Source of the DNA: G963702155 sp963702155 | Lineage (GTDB): Bacteria > Pseudomonadota > Alphaproteobacteria > Micavibrionales > Micavibrionaceae | Assembly (NCBI GenBank): GCA_963702155.1 | Contig: OY969717.1 | Coordinates: 310,001-374,000 of the forward strand | Direction of reading: 5' to 3' | DNA: 64,000 nt | In this document: positions 9,205 through 17,926 of the stretch, piece by piece | Position numbering within the stretch: the stretch's first letter is position 1 | How the letters are laid out: every line of letters begins with the position of its first letter | Translations under genes and position numbers: made by a program | Notes under the pieces: model-generated | What the model was told of the DNA's origin: nothing | Databases searched by the model: none | The model's input: only the letters and a program-made list of their open reading frames with translations

Positions 9205-9444
9205 TTGATAAAAATCAAAGTCTATAGAATATTTGCAATTATCTTCGTGGTGATAGGCTTGATTTTGTTCGTCCTGTTCTATCATAACATGTTCGATGGC
9301 CGGATAGAAAAAATGCTTTCTGATCCGATAGCTATAGTGATGTTCTTATTTCCGTTTCTACCATCTTATGTTTTTTCAAGACTTGCCCGCAAGCAAGAAA
9401 TCAGGCTAAATAAATACATTAAACAAGATGAAGCAAAAACCTGA
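9205..9444 (+). CDS. Small membrane protein, start probably displaced by a frameshift
   Basis: A 79-residue protein with two predicted membrane segments (IFAIIFVVIGLILFVLFY and AIVMFLFPFLPSYVF) and a basic C-terminus; family not recognised. As written it must begin at a TTG at 9205 without a ribosome site. A much better start is ATG 9158, which has GAGG nine bases upstream but lies in another frame. Adding one A to the A-run at 9173-9178 joins that start to this frame through a continuous hydrophilic stretch. A one-base deletion in the assembly is therefore likely. Confidence 0.55.
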   Translation: MIKIKVYRIFAIIFVVIGLILFVLFYHNMFDGRIEKMLSDPIAIVMFLFPFLPSYVFSRLARKQEIRLNKYIKQDEAKT

Positions 9445-9453
9445 TTATAATAT

Positions 9454-9993
9454 ATGCGTAATACAAAAGATGAAGTTGTCCATTTCTGGTTCGAAGAAAC
9501 CACACCTGGCGTATGGTTTCAGAACAGTCCCGAGTTTATTGAACAGATTAAAGACCGCTTTACACCTGTTTTAGAAATGCTCGAAGAAGGGCTTTGCGAA
9601 AACTGGGATAAAGATGCAGAGGGCGCGCTGGCGCTTTGCCTGCTTTATACCCAATTTCCGCGTAAATTATACGCTGGTAAGGCTCGGGCGTATGAAACAG
9701 ATACAAAAGCGCGTCTTATATCTAAAAAGGCCATTCATAACGGCTTTGATCAAGTGCTATCACCAGTAAAAAAGCGTTTTTTATATTTGCCCTTTAAGTA
9801 TTCTGAAAACCTTCAGGATCAAAGACGTAGTGTGGATTTATTCAAAACAATAAAACATGAAGATCCTATTTCGTATGAAAACGCCGTTCGTGATTGTGCG
9901 ATTATAGAAAAATTCGGGCGTTTTCCACGTAAAAATGATATATTTGGTAGAGAGTCAACCCATGAAGAACTCGAGTACTTAAACGCCGCGTAA
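9454..9993 (+). CDS. DUF924 family protein
   Basis: A 179-residue protein of the DUF924 family, an all-helical tetratricopeptide-like fold of unknown role. It has the characteristic opening VVHFWFEE, the block LALCLLYTQFPRKLYAG near residues 68-84, and the C-terminal IIEKFGRFPRKNDIFGR. It starts 9 bases after the small membrane protein and is followed within 20 bases by another small gene, so the three may be transcribed together. Confidence 0.88.
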   Translation: MRNTKDEVVHFWFEETTPGVWFQNSPEFIEQIKDRFTPVLEMLEEGLCENWDKDAEGALALCLLYTQFPRKLYAGKARAYETDTKARLISKKAIHNGFDQVLSPVKKRFLYLPFKYSENLQDQRRSVDLFKTIKHEDPISYENAVRDCAIIEKFGRFPRKNDIFGRESTHEELEYLNAA

Positions 9994-10012
9994 ATAAAGA
10001 AAGATCATAAAC

Positions 10013-10414
10013 ATGTCACAACACAACAAAACGCATAATGCAGACCCTGAAACATATAAGGAAGGCGAATGGTACTTTGTTATGACGAAGGATGAATGTG
10101 CAATTCCTGAAGATATGCATGACATCGGAAAAAAAATAAAGTCAAAAGCGTCGGAACATAATATAGATATGGATTTGGTTGCCGCAGATGATAATACGGG
10201 TAAAATTCTTGTTATATTTAATAAAGAGGCTGATAAAAAAGCTGTGAAAAAAGTTTTAAAAGATATTGGGGTAGAAAATTCCGATACTGATAAAAATCTG
10301 GATTTTTTCTTAAAACCGGAAAATGATATGCAAAAAAAATCCATGTATAATGGGGATCTAGTTGTCACAACTAAACCTGATAAACGAGAATATTTACAAT
10401 CTCTCGATGTATAG
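10013..10414 (+). CDS. Hypothetical protein, 133 aa
   Basis: A very hydrophilic, lysine- and aspartate-rich protein that I do not recognise. It has no signal peptide, membrane segment or cysteine cluster; its only two-strand-like core is around LVAADDNTGKILVIFN near residues 57-72. It follows DUF924 by 19 bases and precedes the aldehyde dehydrogenase by 76 bases. The sequence reads as a real protein with consistent codon use and a plausible start. Confidence 0.6.
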   Translation: MSQHNKTHNADPETYKEGEWYFVMTKDECAIPEDMHDIGKKIKSKASEHNIDMDLVAADDNTGKILVIFNKEADKKAVKKVLKDIGVENSDTDKNLDFFLKPENDMQKKSMYNGDLVVTTKPDKREYLQSLDV

Positions 10415-10490
10415 AGCGTAAAAAACTTTTCTCTTAAGCAGTAATCTCCTTTAAAATATCCTTTAACGCTAATGCAAAAAGGATATTTTT

Positions 10491-11999
10491 ATGTCGACCT
10501 ATCAGGAAATTATTGCCCATTTTAATATAAAAAAGGAAGCTGGTGATTTAAAAAGCACATCGCCGATTAATGGTGAAGTGATAGCTGCGATCAAGCAACA
10601 CAGAGCTGAAAATATTGATAAAATCGCGCAAAACGCCCAAACGGCTTTCGAAAAATGGCGTACGACACCTGCACCCATTCGCGGCGAATTTGTACGCTTG
10701 TTGGGGGAAGAATTGCGTGCCGATAAGGAAATGCTCGGCAAATTGGTGACAATAGAATGTGGTAAAATTTTATCTGAGGGGTTCGGCGAAGTACAAGAGA
10801 TGATCGACATTTGCGATTTCGCGGTCGGCCTCTCACGCCAACTCTATGGTTTGACAATCGCCTCCGAACGCCCTTTGCATCACATGCGCGAAACATGGCA
10901 CCCCCTTGGTCCTATCGGCATAATATCTGCATTTAATTTCCCCGTTGCGGTATGGTCCTGGAACGCCGCCCTCGCGCTTGTATGTGGGAACAGCATAATC
11001 TGGAAACCATCTGAAAAAACACCCCTGACCGCACTGGCGTGCCACCATATATTTGATCGCACAGTCAAAAAATTCCGCGCCGCAGGTCATGAAATACCGG
11101 ATCATCTATCCCAGCTTTTTATCGGCGGAAAAAGTGTGGGAGAAGCCTTATCCGAACATCAATCAATCCCCCTGATCAGCGCAACAGGAAGCGTGCCAAT
11201 GGGACGCGCCGTTGCAAAAACAGTCGCCGGACGCTTAGGGCGCTCATTACTGGAGCTAGGCGGAAACAATGGTATGATCGTCGCGCCAAGTGCGGATTTA
11301 TCAATGGCAACCCGCGCAATTTTGTTTGGTGCGGTAGGTACAGCCGGTCAACGATGCACCAGCTTGCGCCGTTTATTCGTACAGGAGGATATTTACGAGA
11401 CACTGAAAAAATCGCTACTTACCGCCTATGATCAAATCCGTATTGGTAATCCCCTGGATAAAAATACATTGGTCGGCCCTCTGATCGATGAGGACGCCTA
11501 TAATCAAATGCAAGAAACAATAAAACAAGCCAAGGCAGAAGGCGGAGCCGTTTTAATGGGCGGCGAGCGTTCTATAGCGCAAAACTACAATAACGGTTTT
11601 TATGTGCAACCATGTATCATTGAAATGCCGGATCAAACAAAAGCAGTAGAAAACGAGACGTTTGCACCTGTTTTATACCTTATGAAATACAAAAATTTTG
11701 AAGATGTAATTAAAAAACATAACGATGTTCCGCAAGGGCTGTCATCTAGTATTTTTAGCAACGACATGCGTGAAACAGAGCGATTCTTATCTGCAACAGG
11801 CAGTGACTGCGGTATTGCAAACGCGAATCTCGGCACAAGCGGCGCCGAAATAGGCGGCGCATTTGGCGGTGAAAAAGAAACCGGCGGCGGACGCGAAAGC
11901 GGTTCGGATTCTTGGAAAATATATATGCGCCGCCAAACGCAAACCATAAATTATGGATCGGCATTACCACTTGCACAAGGTGTCGAATTTGATTTGTAA
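10491..11999 (+). CDS. ALDH7-type aldehyde dehydrogenase (aminoadipic semialdehyde / piperideine-6-carboxylate dehydrogenase like)
   Basis: NAD-dependent aldehyde dehydrogenase of the ALDH7 (antiquitin) branch, which oxidises alpha-aminoadipic semialdehyde in lysine breakdown and similar semialdehydes. Branch-typical sequences are GIISAFNFPVAVWSWN near residue 142, catalytic glutamate in ELGGNNG near 255, and the nucleophilic cysteine in GQRCTSLRR near 290. Length (502 aa) is normal. An AAAAGGAT site precedes the ATG. It stands alone, with no other lysine-degradation gene in the window, so the substrate is uncertain. Confidence 0.88.
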   Translation: MSTYQEIIAHFNIKKEAGDLKSTSPINGEVIAAIKQHRAENIDKIAQNAQTAFEKWRTTPAPIRGEFVRLLGEELRADKEMLGKLVTIECGKILSEGFGEVQEMIDICDFAVGLSRQLYGLTIASERPLHHMRETWHPLGPIGIISAFNFPVAVWSWNAALALVCGNSIIWKPSEKTPLTALACHHIFDRTVKKFRAAGHEIPDHLSQLFIGGKSVGEALSEHQSIPLISATGSVPMGRAVAKTVAGRLGRSLLELGGNNGMIVAPSADLSMATRAILFGAVGTAGQRCTSLRRLFVQEDIYETLKKSLLTAYDQIRIGNPLDKNTLVGPLIDEDAYNQMQETIKQAKAEGGAVLMGGERSIAQNYNNGFYVQPCIIEMPDQTKAVENETFAPVLYLMKYKNFEDVIKKHNDVPQGLSSSIFSNDMRETERFLSATGSDCGIANANLGTSGAEIGGAFGGEKETGGGRESGSDSWKIYMRRQTQTINYGSALPLAQGVEFDL

Positions 12000-12208
12000 A
12001 ATCGATTCGATCAAAATGACAAAAAAATTTGAATCTCTTCTTTTTAAAAATATGTTTCTAAGGTGCTTCTAAATAACTCAAATATTTGTAACATTATTAT
12101 TATCTAATTTTATTAAGAGAAATTAACGTGCAAAACTACGTATTTTTTTGTTATAATAAAACTATTCTACTTGATATCATTTTATTAAAATAAAGGAGCG
12201 CAAAGACC

Positions 12209-12406
12209 ATGCCTAACCGTGGAACATCTATAGTATCGCCATCTCATTTAGCGGCCTTGAGAAGCAAGCATGCATTACTAAGCTTGCGAATTGAAGAAGC
12301 ACAAAAACGACCTTCCGCATCAGACATCTATGTTAAGGAATTAAAGAAAAAACGTCTTTCGATTAAAACGCGTATCCATATTGAAGAACAAGACAATTTG
12401 CAATAA
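12209..12406 (+). CDS. DUF465 (YdcH) family protein
   Basis: A 65-residue, wholly helical, highly charged protein of the DUF465/YdcH family. The core is HLAALRSKHALLSLRIEEAQ followed by a second charged helix ending in KKKRLSIKTRIH. Family members are small antiparallel helical hairpins of unknown function, very common in alphaproteobacteria. AAGGAG lies before the ATG. A strong terminator follows at 12438. Confidence 0.85.
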   Translation: MPNRGTSIVSPSHLAALRSKHALLSLRIEEAQKRPSASDIYVKELKKKRLSIKTRIHIEEQDNLQ

Positions 12407-12437
12407 CGCGATTTTGTATTTTTAAATTTTGAATAAC

Positions 12438-12469
12438 AAAAAGCCGGTTTAAATATACCGGCTTTTTTT
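12438..12469 (+). terminator. Rho-independent terminator after the DUF465 gene
   Basis: Stem AAAAAGCCGGT / ACCGGCTTTTT around a 7-base loop, followed by a T-run. The A-run on the other side means it could also serve the convergent trcR gene, which ends at 12497. Confidence 0.85.
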
Positions 12470-12496
12470 AATGATATTTCATAAAAGGCAAAGAGA

Positions 12497-13195
12497 TTAA
12501 GAGCCAGAACCGGCATTACCCAAAAAGTTGGAGAAATCAAAGCCGCCTGTACCCGATGTTCCAGATGCAGACTCATCATCTTGCAGATTTTGCTCTTCCC
12601 GCTTCTTTTCTTTTTCAGCTTGGCGTTCCGCGCGAACGGCCTCCGGATCTTTACCTTGCGCTTTCAATCCTTTATCGATCGCTGTCTCATATTCATGATA
12701 CGTACAAAGTCCAAGATCCGCAGGATGACGAGGTTTAAAATTGGACGAATTTGGATGCGTCCGGTCGCGCACCGCATTAATGGTTGGCTTGGTTGTCCCA
12801 ACCAGCTTTGTAATCTGCGCATCTGAAATTTCCGGATTATTTTTTAAAACATATGCAATCGCATCCGGCTTGTCTCCGCGTTTTGATACGGGAGTATAAC
12901 GCGGCCCCTTTGCCCGGGATTTAACAGGCGGCAAATCACTTTTTGCCAATTTCATTTCTGCTGCCGCATCGCCTTGGCAACGCTCCAATTCTTCACGCGT
13001 CACTTCGTTGTGATCAACCGGATCACGGCCAACAATACCATGCCAAATCTCTTCATCCGCTGCAGCCTCGATTTCAACTTCTGTAAAGCCGGTAAATTGC
13101 GCAATCTGACGAAATGTAAGAACTGTATTATCCAATAACCAAACTGCCGTTGCTTTAGGCATTAAAAGCCCGGTCTGTATTTCTGCTTTAGCCAT
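12497..13195 (-). CDS. trcR: Cell-cycle transcriptional regulator TrcR (DUF1013)
   Basis: Matches the DUF1013 family, named TrcR and confined to alphaproteobacteria. It has an N-terminal LLMPKATAVWLLDNTVLTF block and a predicted helix-turn-helix around residues 27-45 (FRQIAQFTGFTEVEIEAAAD). A second HTH-like segment lies near 130-150 (DAQITKLVGTTKPTINAVRD). The C-terminus is a charged tail ending in Gly/Ser-rich sequence. Length 232 aa is normal. It is monocistronic with AGGAG before the ATG. DNA binding and cell-cycle function are taken from the family. Confidence 0.9.
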   Translation of the reverse strand: MAKAEIQTGLLMPKATAVWLLDNTVLTFRQIAQFTGFTEVEIEAAADEEIWHGIVGRDPVDHNEVTREELERCQGDAAAEMKLAKSDLPPVKSRAKGPRYTPVSKRGDKPDAIAYVLKNNPEISDAQITKLVGTTKPTINAVRDRTHPNSSNFKPRHPADLGLCTYHEYETAIDKGLKAQGKDPEAVRAERQAEKEKKREEQNLQDDESASGTSGTGGFDFSNFLGNAGSGS

Positions 13196-13393
13196 AATAT
13201 CTCCTGTTTATGGTGAACATGCTTTTAAAAAAAGCGTTAAATTATAAAATGATGGGCAAACTTTTATATCAAAACAGCACGAAGCCCCTGCGATCCTGCC
13301 CCTTGGATCAACGGTATAAAAACCAAATTTAGTGGGAAACGTATAAAATATATACGACAGCTACACTCAAATTGCTACAATAAAATGATTTTT

Positions 13394-14362
13394 TTAAATG
13401 CGAAGCACAATTTTACCAATATGTTTTCCGCGTTCCATACGCCTGTGCGCATCTGCTACATCTTTTAAATCAAAAACTTTGTCAATTTGCGGCTTAATCT
13501 CACCGCGCTCGATCTTTGGCCAAACATGTTTTAATAAATCTTGTATAAGCACCACTTTCTCCGCCGTCGGACGTGATCTTAAAACCGATCCGGTAAGCGT
13601 TAAATTTTTCTGCATTAGGGTGGGGATAATAATTTCCCCTTTTGCGCCATTTAAAAACGCAATGGATACATGTTGTCCGCCATATTTCAAAATACATAAA
13701 TTACGGCGAATATAATTCCCGCCAACCATATCCAGAACCAGATCAACACCCGCCCCATTGGTAAAACTCTGAACAGCCACAGTAAAATCTTGCGCGTTAT
13801 AATTCACGGCATGATCCGCGCCTATTTCTTTCGCGGCGGCACATTTTTCATCCGTGCCACAAGTAACAATAACCGACCCCCCAAACGACTTGATCATTTA
13901 AATCGCCGTGCTGCCAATACCGGACGTGCCGCCATGAACAAGGGCGACGTGTCCCGCCTGAAAAGCGCCAAGCATAAAAACATTCTTCCAAACCGTCGCG
14001 ATACATTCTGGCAAGGCCGCGGCCTCAATCATCGAGATACCTTTTGGAATGGGTAAACACTGCGCGCGCCGCGCTACGGCAAATTCGGCATATCCGCCGC
14101 CTTCTAATAACGCGCAAACACGCTCGCCCGTTTCTTCAATAATACCTGCGACTTCCAATCCTAAAATATCGCTTGCACCCTTCGGCGGTGGATAATGTCC
14201 TTGCCGCTGTAATATATCTGGGCGGTTCACCCCTGCAGCTTGCACGCGGATTAAAACTTCATCATTACGCGGCTTTGGTTTTGCCGTATCTGAATAAAGC
14301 AGAACATCTGCATCCCCAAAATCATCAAAAACAACCGCTTTCATATAATTATTTTGCTGCAT
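13394..14362 (-). pseudogene. NAD(P)H:quinone oxidoreductase (zinc-independent MDR family), interrupted by an in-frame stop
   Basis: Medium-chain dehydrogenase/reductase of the PIG3/quinone oxidoreductase type. The N-terminal half (14362-13898) carries the GroES-like domain and ends in the cofactor motif LVHGGTSGIGSTAI. The second half (13897-13394) opens with MIKSFGGSVIV and holds the rest of the Rossmann fold and the C-terminal RMERGKHIGKIVL. Both halves are in the same frame, separated by a single TAA at 13898-13900 where relatives have glutamine; one C-to-T change would cause it. Undisturbed, the protein would be 322 aa. It may be a true nonsense mutation or a base-call error. Confidence 0.85.
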
Positions 14363-14420
14363 TGATTTATCCTTGTTTAGCTTTTATGTTTACACAGTTT
14401 TTTAAAAAGAGGCGAACCCT

Positions 14421-14606
14421 ATGTTTGAAGATGACCGGCCGGATAAAAATAAAGCGCGCACATTTCCGGCTAATTTTAATGGTATGTCCATAGAAGAGCT
14501 TGAAAACTATATGGTTGACCTGCATGATGAAAGTACGCGTACAAAGCTGGAAATAGACCGTAAAAAGTCATCAATGGATGCCGCGGCATCCGTATTTAAA
14601 TTATAA
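14421..14606 (+). CDS. DUF1192 domain-containing protein
   Basis: A 61-residue protein of the DUF1192 family, found in alphaproteobacteria. It has the family pattern: FEDDRPDKN opening, then MSIEELENYMVDLHDE as the first part of a short coiled coil, and an ending SSMDAAASVFKL. Function is unknown. It is immediately upstream of guaC, with 19 bases between its stop and the likely guaC start, so the two are probably co-transcribed. Confidence 0.85.
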   Translation: MFEDDRPDKNKARTFPANFNGMSIEELENYMVDLHDESTRTKLEIDRKKSSMDAAASVFKL

Positions 14607-14625
14607 TACTAATAAAGAGATAAAA

Positions 14626-15681
14626 ATGCGTATAGAAAACGATATCAAACTGGACTTTAAGGATGTACTGATCCGCCCAAAAAGATCCACATTAAAAAGC
14701 CGCAAAGATGTTGATATCCGCCGCAAATTTAAATTTAAACATAGTGGCCGCGAATTCCACGGCGTGCCTATCATTGCCGCAAATATGGATGGCGTTGGAA
14801 CAATGGATATGGCGCGCGCTTTTATTAAAGATGGTAATGGACTTACGGCTGCTCTACACAAACACTACACCCTTGACGCGTTACTTGATTTCTTCAATGA
14901 AAATGGCGGGGAAAGCGTTTGGTATTCCATCGGCATGGTAAAAAATGACAAGGAAAAACTGAAATCATTCATCGAACAACAAAAACAATCCGGCGGAAAA
15001 ATCTTTGAAAAACTCTGTATTGATGTGGCCAACGGATATAGCGAGCATTTTGTAGAATACGTAAAAGGCGTGCGCGACATGCTCCCCGATATTACAATCA
15101 TGGCCGGTAATGTCGTAACAGGCGAAATGGTGGAAGAACTTATCCTCGCCGGCGTTGATGTCGTTAAGGTCGGCATCGGGCCGGGTAGCGTTTGTACAAC
15201 GCGCAAAATGACAGGTATCGGCTACCCACAACTTTCCGCCGTAATTGAGTGCGCAGACGCGGCGCACGGCCTTGGCGGACTTATCTGCGCCGATGGTGGC
15301 TGCACTGTACCGGGTGATCTGGCCAAGGCTTTCGGCGCAGGCGCAGACTTTATCATGCTGGGCGGAATGCTCGCCGGACACGATCAATCTGAACAGAAAC
15401 TGGTGGAAGAGAACGGCGAAAAATTCCTTCAATTCTACGGAATGAGTAGCGATACCGCCATGAATAAACACAAAGGCGGCGTTGCCGAATACCGCGCTAG
15501 TGAAGGTAAAACCGTAAAAATTCCATATCGCGGTTCGGTTGAAAATACGCTTCAAGATATTTTGGGCGGCGTGCGCTCTGCCTGTACATATGTCGGCGCA
15601 ACGCAATTAAAAGAACTTTCAAAACGCACAACATTTATTCGCGTATCCCAACAGATAAACAATATATTTGGTACAGGATAA
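14626..15681 (+). CDS. guaC: GMP reductase
   Basis: Converts GMP to IMP with NADPH, linking guanine and adenine nucleotide pools. The N-terminus from ATG 14626 matches GuaC closely (KLDFKDVLIRPKRSTLKSR). The catalytic cysteine is in GIGPGSVCTTRKMTGIGYPQ near residue 186, and the phosphate-binding glycines are in LICADGGCTVPGDLAKA near 225. From this start it is 351 aa, the normal family length; an open extension to 14578 overlaps DUF1192 and is not needed. It lacks the CBS domains of IMP dehydrogenase, which supports the reductase call. Confidence 0.93.
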   Translation: MRIENDIKLDFKDVLIRPKRSTLKSRKDVDIRRKFKFKHSGREFHGVPIIAANMDGVGTMDMARAFIKDGNGLTAALHKHYTLDALLDFFNENGGESVWYSIGMVKNDKEKLKSFIEQQKQSGGKIFEKLCIDVANGYSEHFVEYVKGVRDMLPDITIMAGNVVTGEMVEELILAGVDVVKVGIGPGSVCTTRKMTGIGYPQLSAVIECADAAHGLGGLICADGGCTVPGDLAKAFGAGADFIMLGGMLAGHDQSEQKLVEENGEKFLQFYGMSSDTAMNKHKGGVAEYRASEGKTVKIPYRGSVENTLQDILGGVRSACTYVGATQLKELSKRTTFIRVSQQINNIFGTG

Positions 15682-15767
15682 ATTTTTTTTAGACAACAAA
15701 CTGCCTTTTCCTTGAAAAGAACAGGCGCGGCGTATAAATTTAAAACAAACATATAAAAGGAATAAAA

Positions 15768-16154
15768 ATGGACGAAATTAAAGCCAGATTAAAGAACACG
15801 TCTGAAGAATGCATGACGGCCTTGGATGGCTGGGCGTCTGATAAAAAGGATCAAAAGGCGCGCGGCGTTTTAAACGAAGCGATACATGAATTACGCAAGG
15901 TTGCCTCGCGTCTTGAAATTGAACTCGCCATAAGCGAGCGAAATGAAAGCCAAAAGCCGTTACCAATCCCATCACATCGCGACTCTCAACGTCGCGGCGG
16001 CCGCAATAATGATAAGGGGCGCGATAACAATGGCAACGGTAATCAGGATGATAATAAAGGAAATAGCAATAATGATACCGGCAATGGGAACAGTGATTTG
16101 AAAAAATCTTTAAAACCCCGCCGTCAACGCCGAACACCCAAAAAAGACGATTAA
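15768..16154 (+). CDS. Hypothetical protein with Asn/Gly-rich tail
   Basis: A 128-residue protein I do not recognise. The first ~65 residues look helical and charged (KARLKNTSEECMTALDGWAS, then NEAIHELRKVASRLEIELA). Residues 75-110 are a low-complexity asparagine/glycine/aspartate tract, and the end is strongly basic (KPRRQRRTPKKDD). This order of a helical head, flexible linker and basic tail suggests a nucleic-acid- or ribosome-associated protein; that is inference only. AAAGGAAT precedes the ATG. Confidence 0.65.
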   Translation: MDEIKARLKNTSEECMTALDGWASDKKDQKARGVLNEAIHELRKVASRLEIELAISERNESQKPLPIPSHRDSQRRGGRNNDKGRDNNGNGNQDDNKGNSNNDTGNGNSDLKKSLKPRRQRRTPKKDD

Positions 16155-16179
16155 TGTTTTTTGAAAATAAATTCAAAAT

Positions 16180-16217
16180 AAAGCGCGCTTTATCATAAAA
16201 ATAAGAAGCGCGCTTTT
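16180..16217. terminator. Bidirectional terminator between convergent genes
   Basis: Two copies of the self-complementary 10-mer AAGCGCGCTT (16181-16190 and 16206-16215) can form a long hairpin flanked by A and T runs. It lies between the convergent hypothetical gene and gloB, so it can serve both. Confidence 0.65.
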
Positions 16218-16273
16218 ATATAGCGCGGTATCTAAGTGAAGGTATTAGAAACATAATCTTTAAATGAAATCTT

Positions 16274-16996
16274 TTAAGCGTGATCTTTAAGCGTCCTAAT
16301 CTCCGCAAATCGTGCGGCGCTGCCCGCTCTTAAGAATACATTTGTCGCTTTTTCCTCGGCTAAAGTTGCCGGAATACTCGGCTCTCCTTTTTCCCGTAAC
16401 ATACGTACATGCGCTAGCCTTGCGCGGATATCTTCATTCTTTGGTTCTATATTCAAACCAAACGTGCCGTTAGAAACCGTATATTCATGCCCGCAATAAA
16501 TTTTTGTCTCATCCGGCAAGGCGCTAATCTTTTGAAAGCTCTCCCACATCTGCTCTGCCGTACCTTCAAACAAACGCCCGCACCCCATTAAAAACAAAGT
16601 ATCACCGGAAAATAGCAACCCACTATCCGGAAAATAAAAACAAATATGCCCCGTTGTATGCCCCGGCGTTTCTAAGATTTGCACATCTTCACCGCCAAAG
16701 GTAAAAACACTCAACTCATTGAGAACAATTTGCATATCCGGAATACGGGCAATCTCATGCTCTGGCCCAACAACACGTACATCGTATCGTGACTTTATTT
16801 CCGGAACACCGGCAACATGATCGCCATGATGGTGCGTACATAAAATATAGTCAGGGGATAAATTATTGGCGTCTAAAAATGTAATTATGCGCGCGGCCTC
16901 ACCGGGGTCAATAACGGCAACCTCACCATTATCCGCAGTTATAATATAACAATAATTATCCTTTAAAATAGGAACAATCTGAACATTAATACTCAT
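16274..16996 (-). CDS. gloB: Hydroxyacylglutathione hydrolase (glyoxalase II)
   Basis: Metallo-beta-lactamase-fold thioesterase that hydrolyses S-lactoylglutathione to lactate and glutathione in methylglyoxal detoxification. The metal motif THHHGDHVAG is near residues 56-65, with further ligands in ETPGHTTGHICFY near 110 and FSGDTLFLMGCGRLFEG near 130. The C-terminal glutathione-binding part is present; length 240 aa is normal. Its start overlaps the end of the upstream methyltransferase gene by 4 bases (16993-16996), implying translational coupling. Confidence 0.94.
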   Translation of the reverse strand: MSINVQIVPILKDNYCYIITADNGEVAVIDPGEAARIITFLDANNLSPDYILCTHHHGDHVAGVPEIKSRYDVRVVGPEHEIARIPDMQIVLNELSVFTFGGEDVQILETPGHTTGHICFYFPDSGLLFSGDTLFLMGCGRLFEGTAEQMWESFQKISALPDETKIYCGHEYTVSNGTFGLNIEPKNEDIRARLAHVRMLREKGEPSIPATLAEEKATNVFLRAGSAARFAEIRTLKDHA

Positions 16997-17898
16997 GGTG
17001 TGGCCTTATCTCCTGTATCTATCTCGTTGGTATGAAGCGCATCTGACAAACGCATATCGGCGCCCCCTGGTTTCATCGGCTGTTGCTGGCTTTCATGCGG
17101 CGCCCATCCGGCTATAAATATAATTTCAAAACTTGCCGTGATCCGCCCATTCTCTTCGGCATAGCGGTCATGATAAATCTTCGCTGCCGAAGAAAAAAAA
17201 TCCCGTCCTACATATGCTTTATCGCGCGCTTCTATAATATTGCTCTCCCCCATACCTCTAATATCATAAAGCAATTTGAACATATGGTCATATGTCACGG
17301 TAATAATCTCAGAATCCACAACCGGAAGCGCAAACCCTGCGCGCTGTAACAATGACCCCATTTGCTGCTTATCGGCAAAGGGAAATACCCGCGGACTAAC
17401 ACCGCCTCTTGTTAAAATCTCCGCTTCGCTGATAACTTCGCGCAACTCCCGCAAAGTTTCCCCGCCAAACATCGCCGCAACAAAAAAGCCGTCGGGCTTT
17501 AACGCGCGCCGCATTTGAATAAGCGCGCCCGGCAAATCATTTACACTATGTAGGCTAAGAACGCTTAATATAAGATCAAGGCTATGATTTGCAAAAGGGA
17601 ATATGTCTTCCTCCGCAACAATACTACGGTTACCAAAACCATGTAACATATGTGTATTGCAATCCATAGCGATCAAATGATCAATCTTTTGGTTTTTACT
17701 AAACGCAGCACTATCGCTCCGTCCGCCGATTTGAAGCGCGAAAGGAAAACTACGTTTAATGTCGTTCAATCTTTCGGCAATACGATCATTGGCCCATGTA
17801 AACAAAAAATCATGGTCAGAAAATTGGGATAGAGCGCGCTTCCGCCGTTTCTGTAATAACACGCGGTCAAAAATTGGAATATTTTTATCAATGTTCAT
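16993..17898 (-). CDS. NDUFAF5-like / BioC-like methyltransferase-fold protein
   Basis: SAM-dependent methyltransferase-fold protein resembling alphaproteobacterial NDUFAF5 homologues. It has an N-terminal FDRVLLQKRRKRAL, a degraded glycine motif I (ALQIGGRSD), motif IV/V region LDLILSVLSLHSVNDLPGAL near residue 110, and FFVAAMFGGETLRELREV near 145. The mitochondrial relative hydroxylates an arginine during complex I assembly; BioC is the main alternative, but no biotin gene is near. Length is 301 aa. It is translationally coupled to gloB downstream; the 924-aa methyltransferase gene lies just upstream, 28 bases away. Confidence 0.8.
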   Translation of the reverse strand: MNIDKNIPIFDRVLLQKRRKRALSQFSDHDFLFTWANDRIAERLNDIKRSFPFALQIGGRSDSAAFSKNQKIDHLIAMDCNTHMLHGFGNRSIVAEEDIFPFANHSLDLILSVLSLHSVNDLPGALIQMRRALKPDGFFVAAMFGGETLRELREVISEAEILTRGGVSPRVFPFADKQQMGSLLQRAGFALPVVDSEIITVTYDHMFKLLYDIRGMGESNIIEARDKAYVGRDFFSSAAKIYHDRYAEENGRITASFEIIFIAGWAPHESQQQPMKPGGADMRLSDALHTNEIDTGDKATP

Positions 17899-17926
17899 GA
17901 TTTATAAAAAGCCTTAAGGCCAAAGT

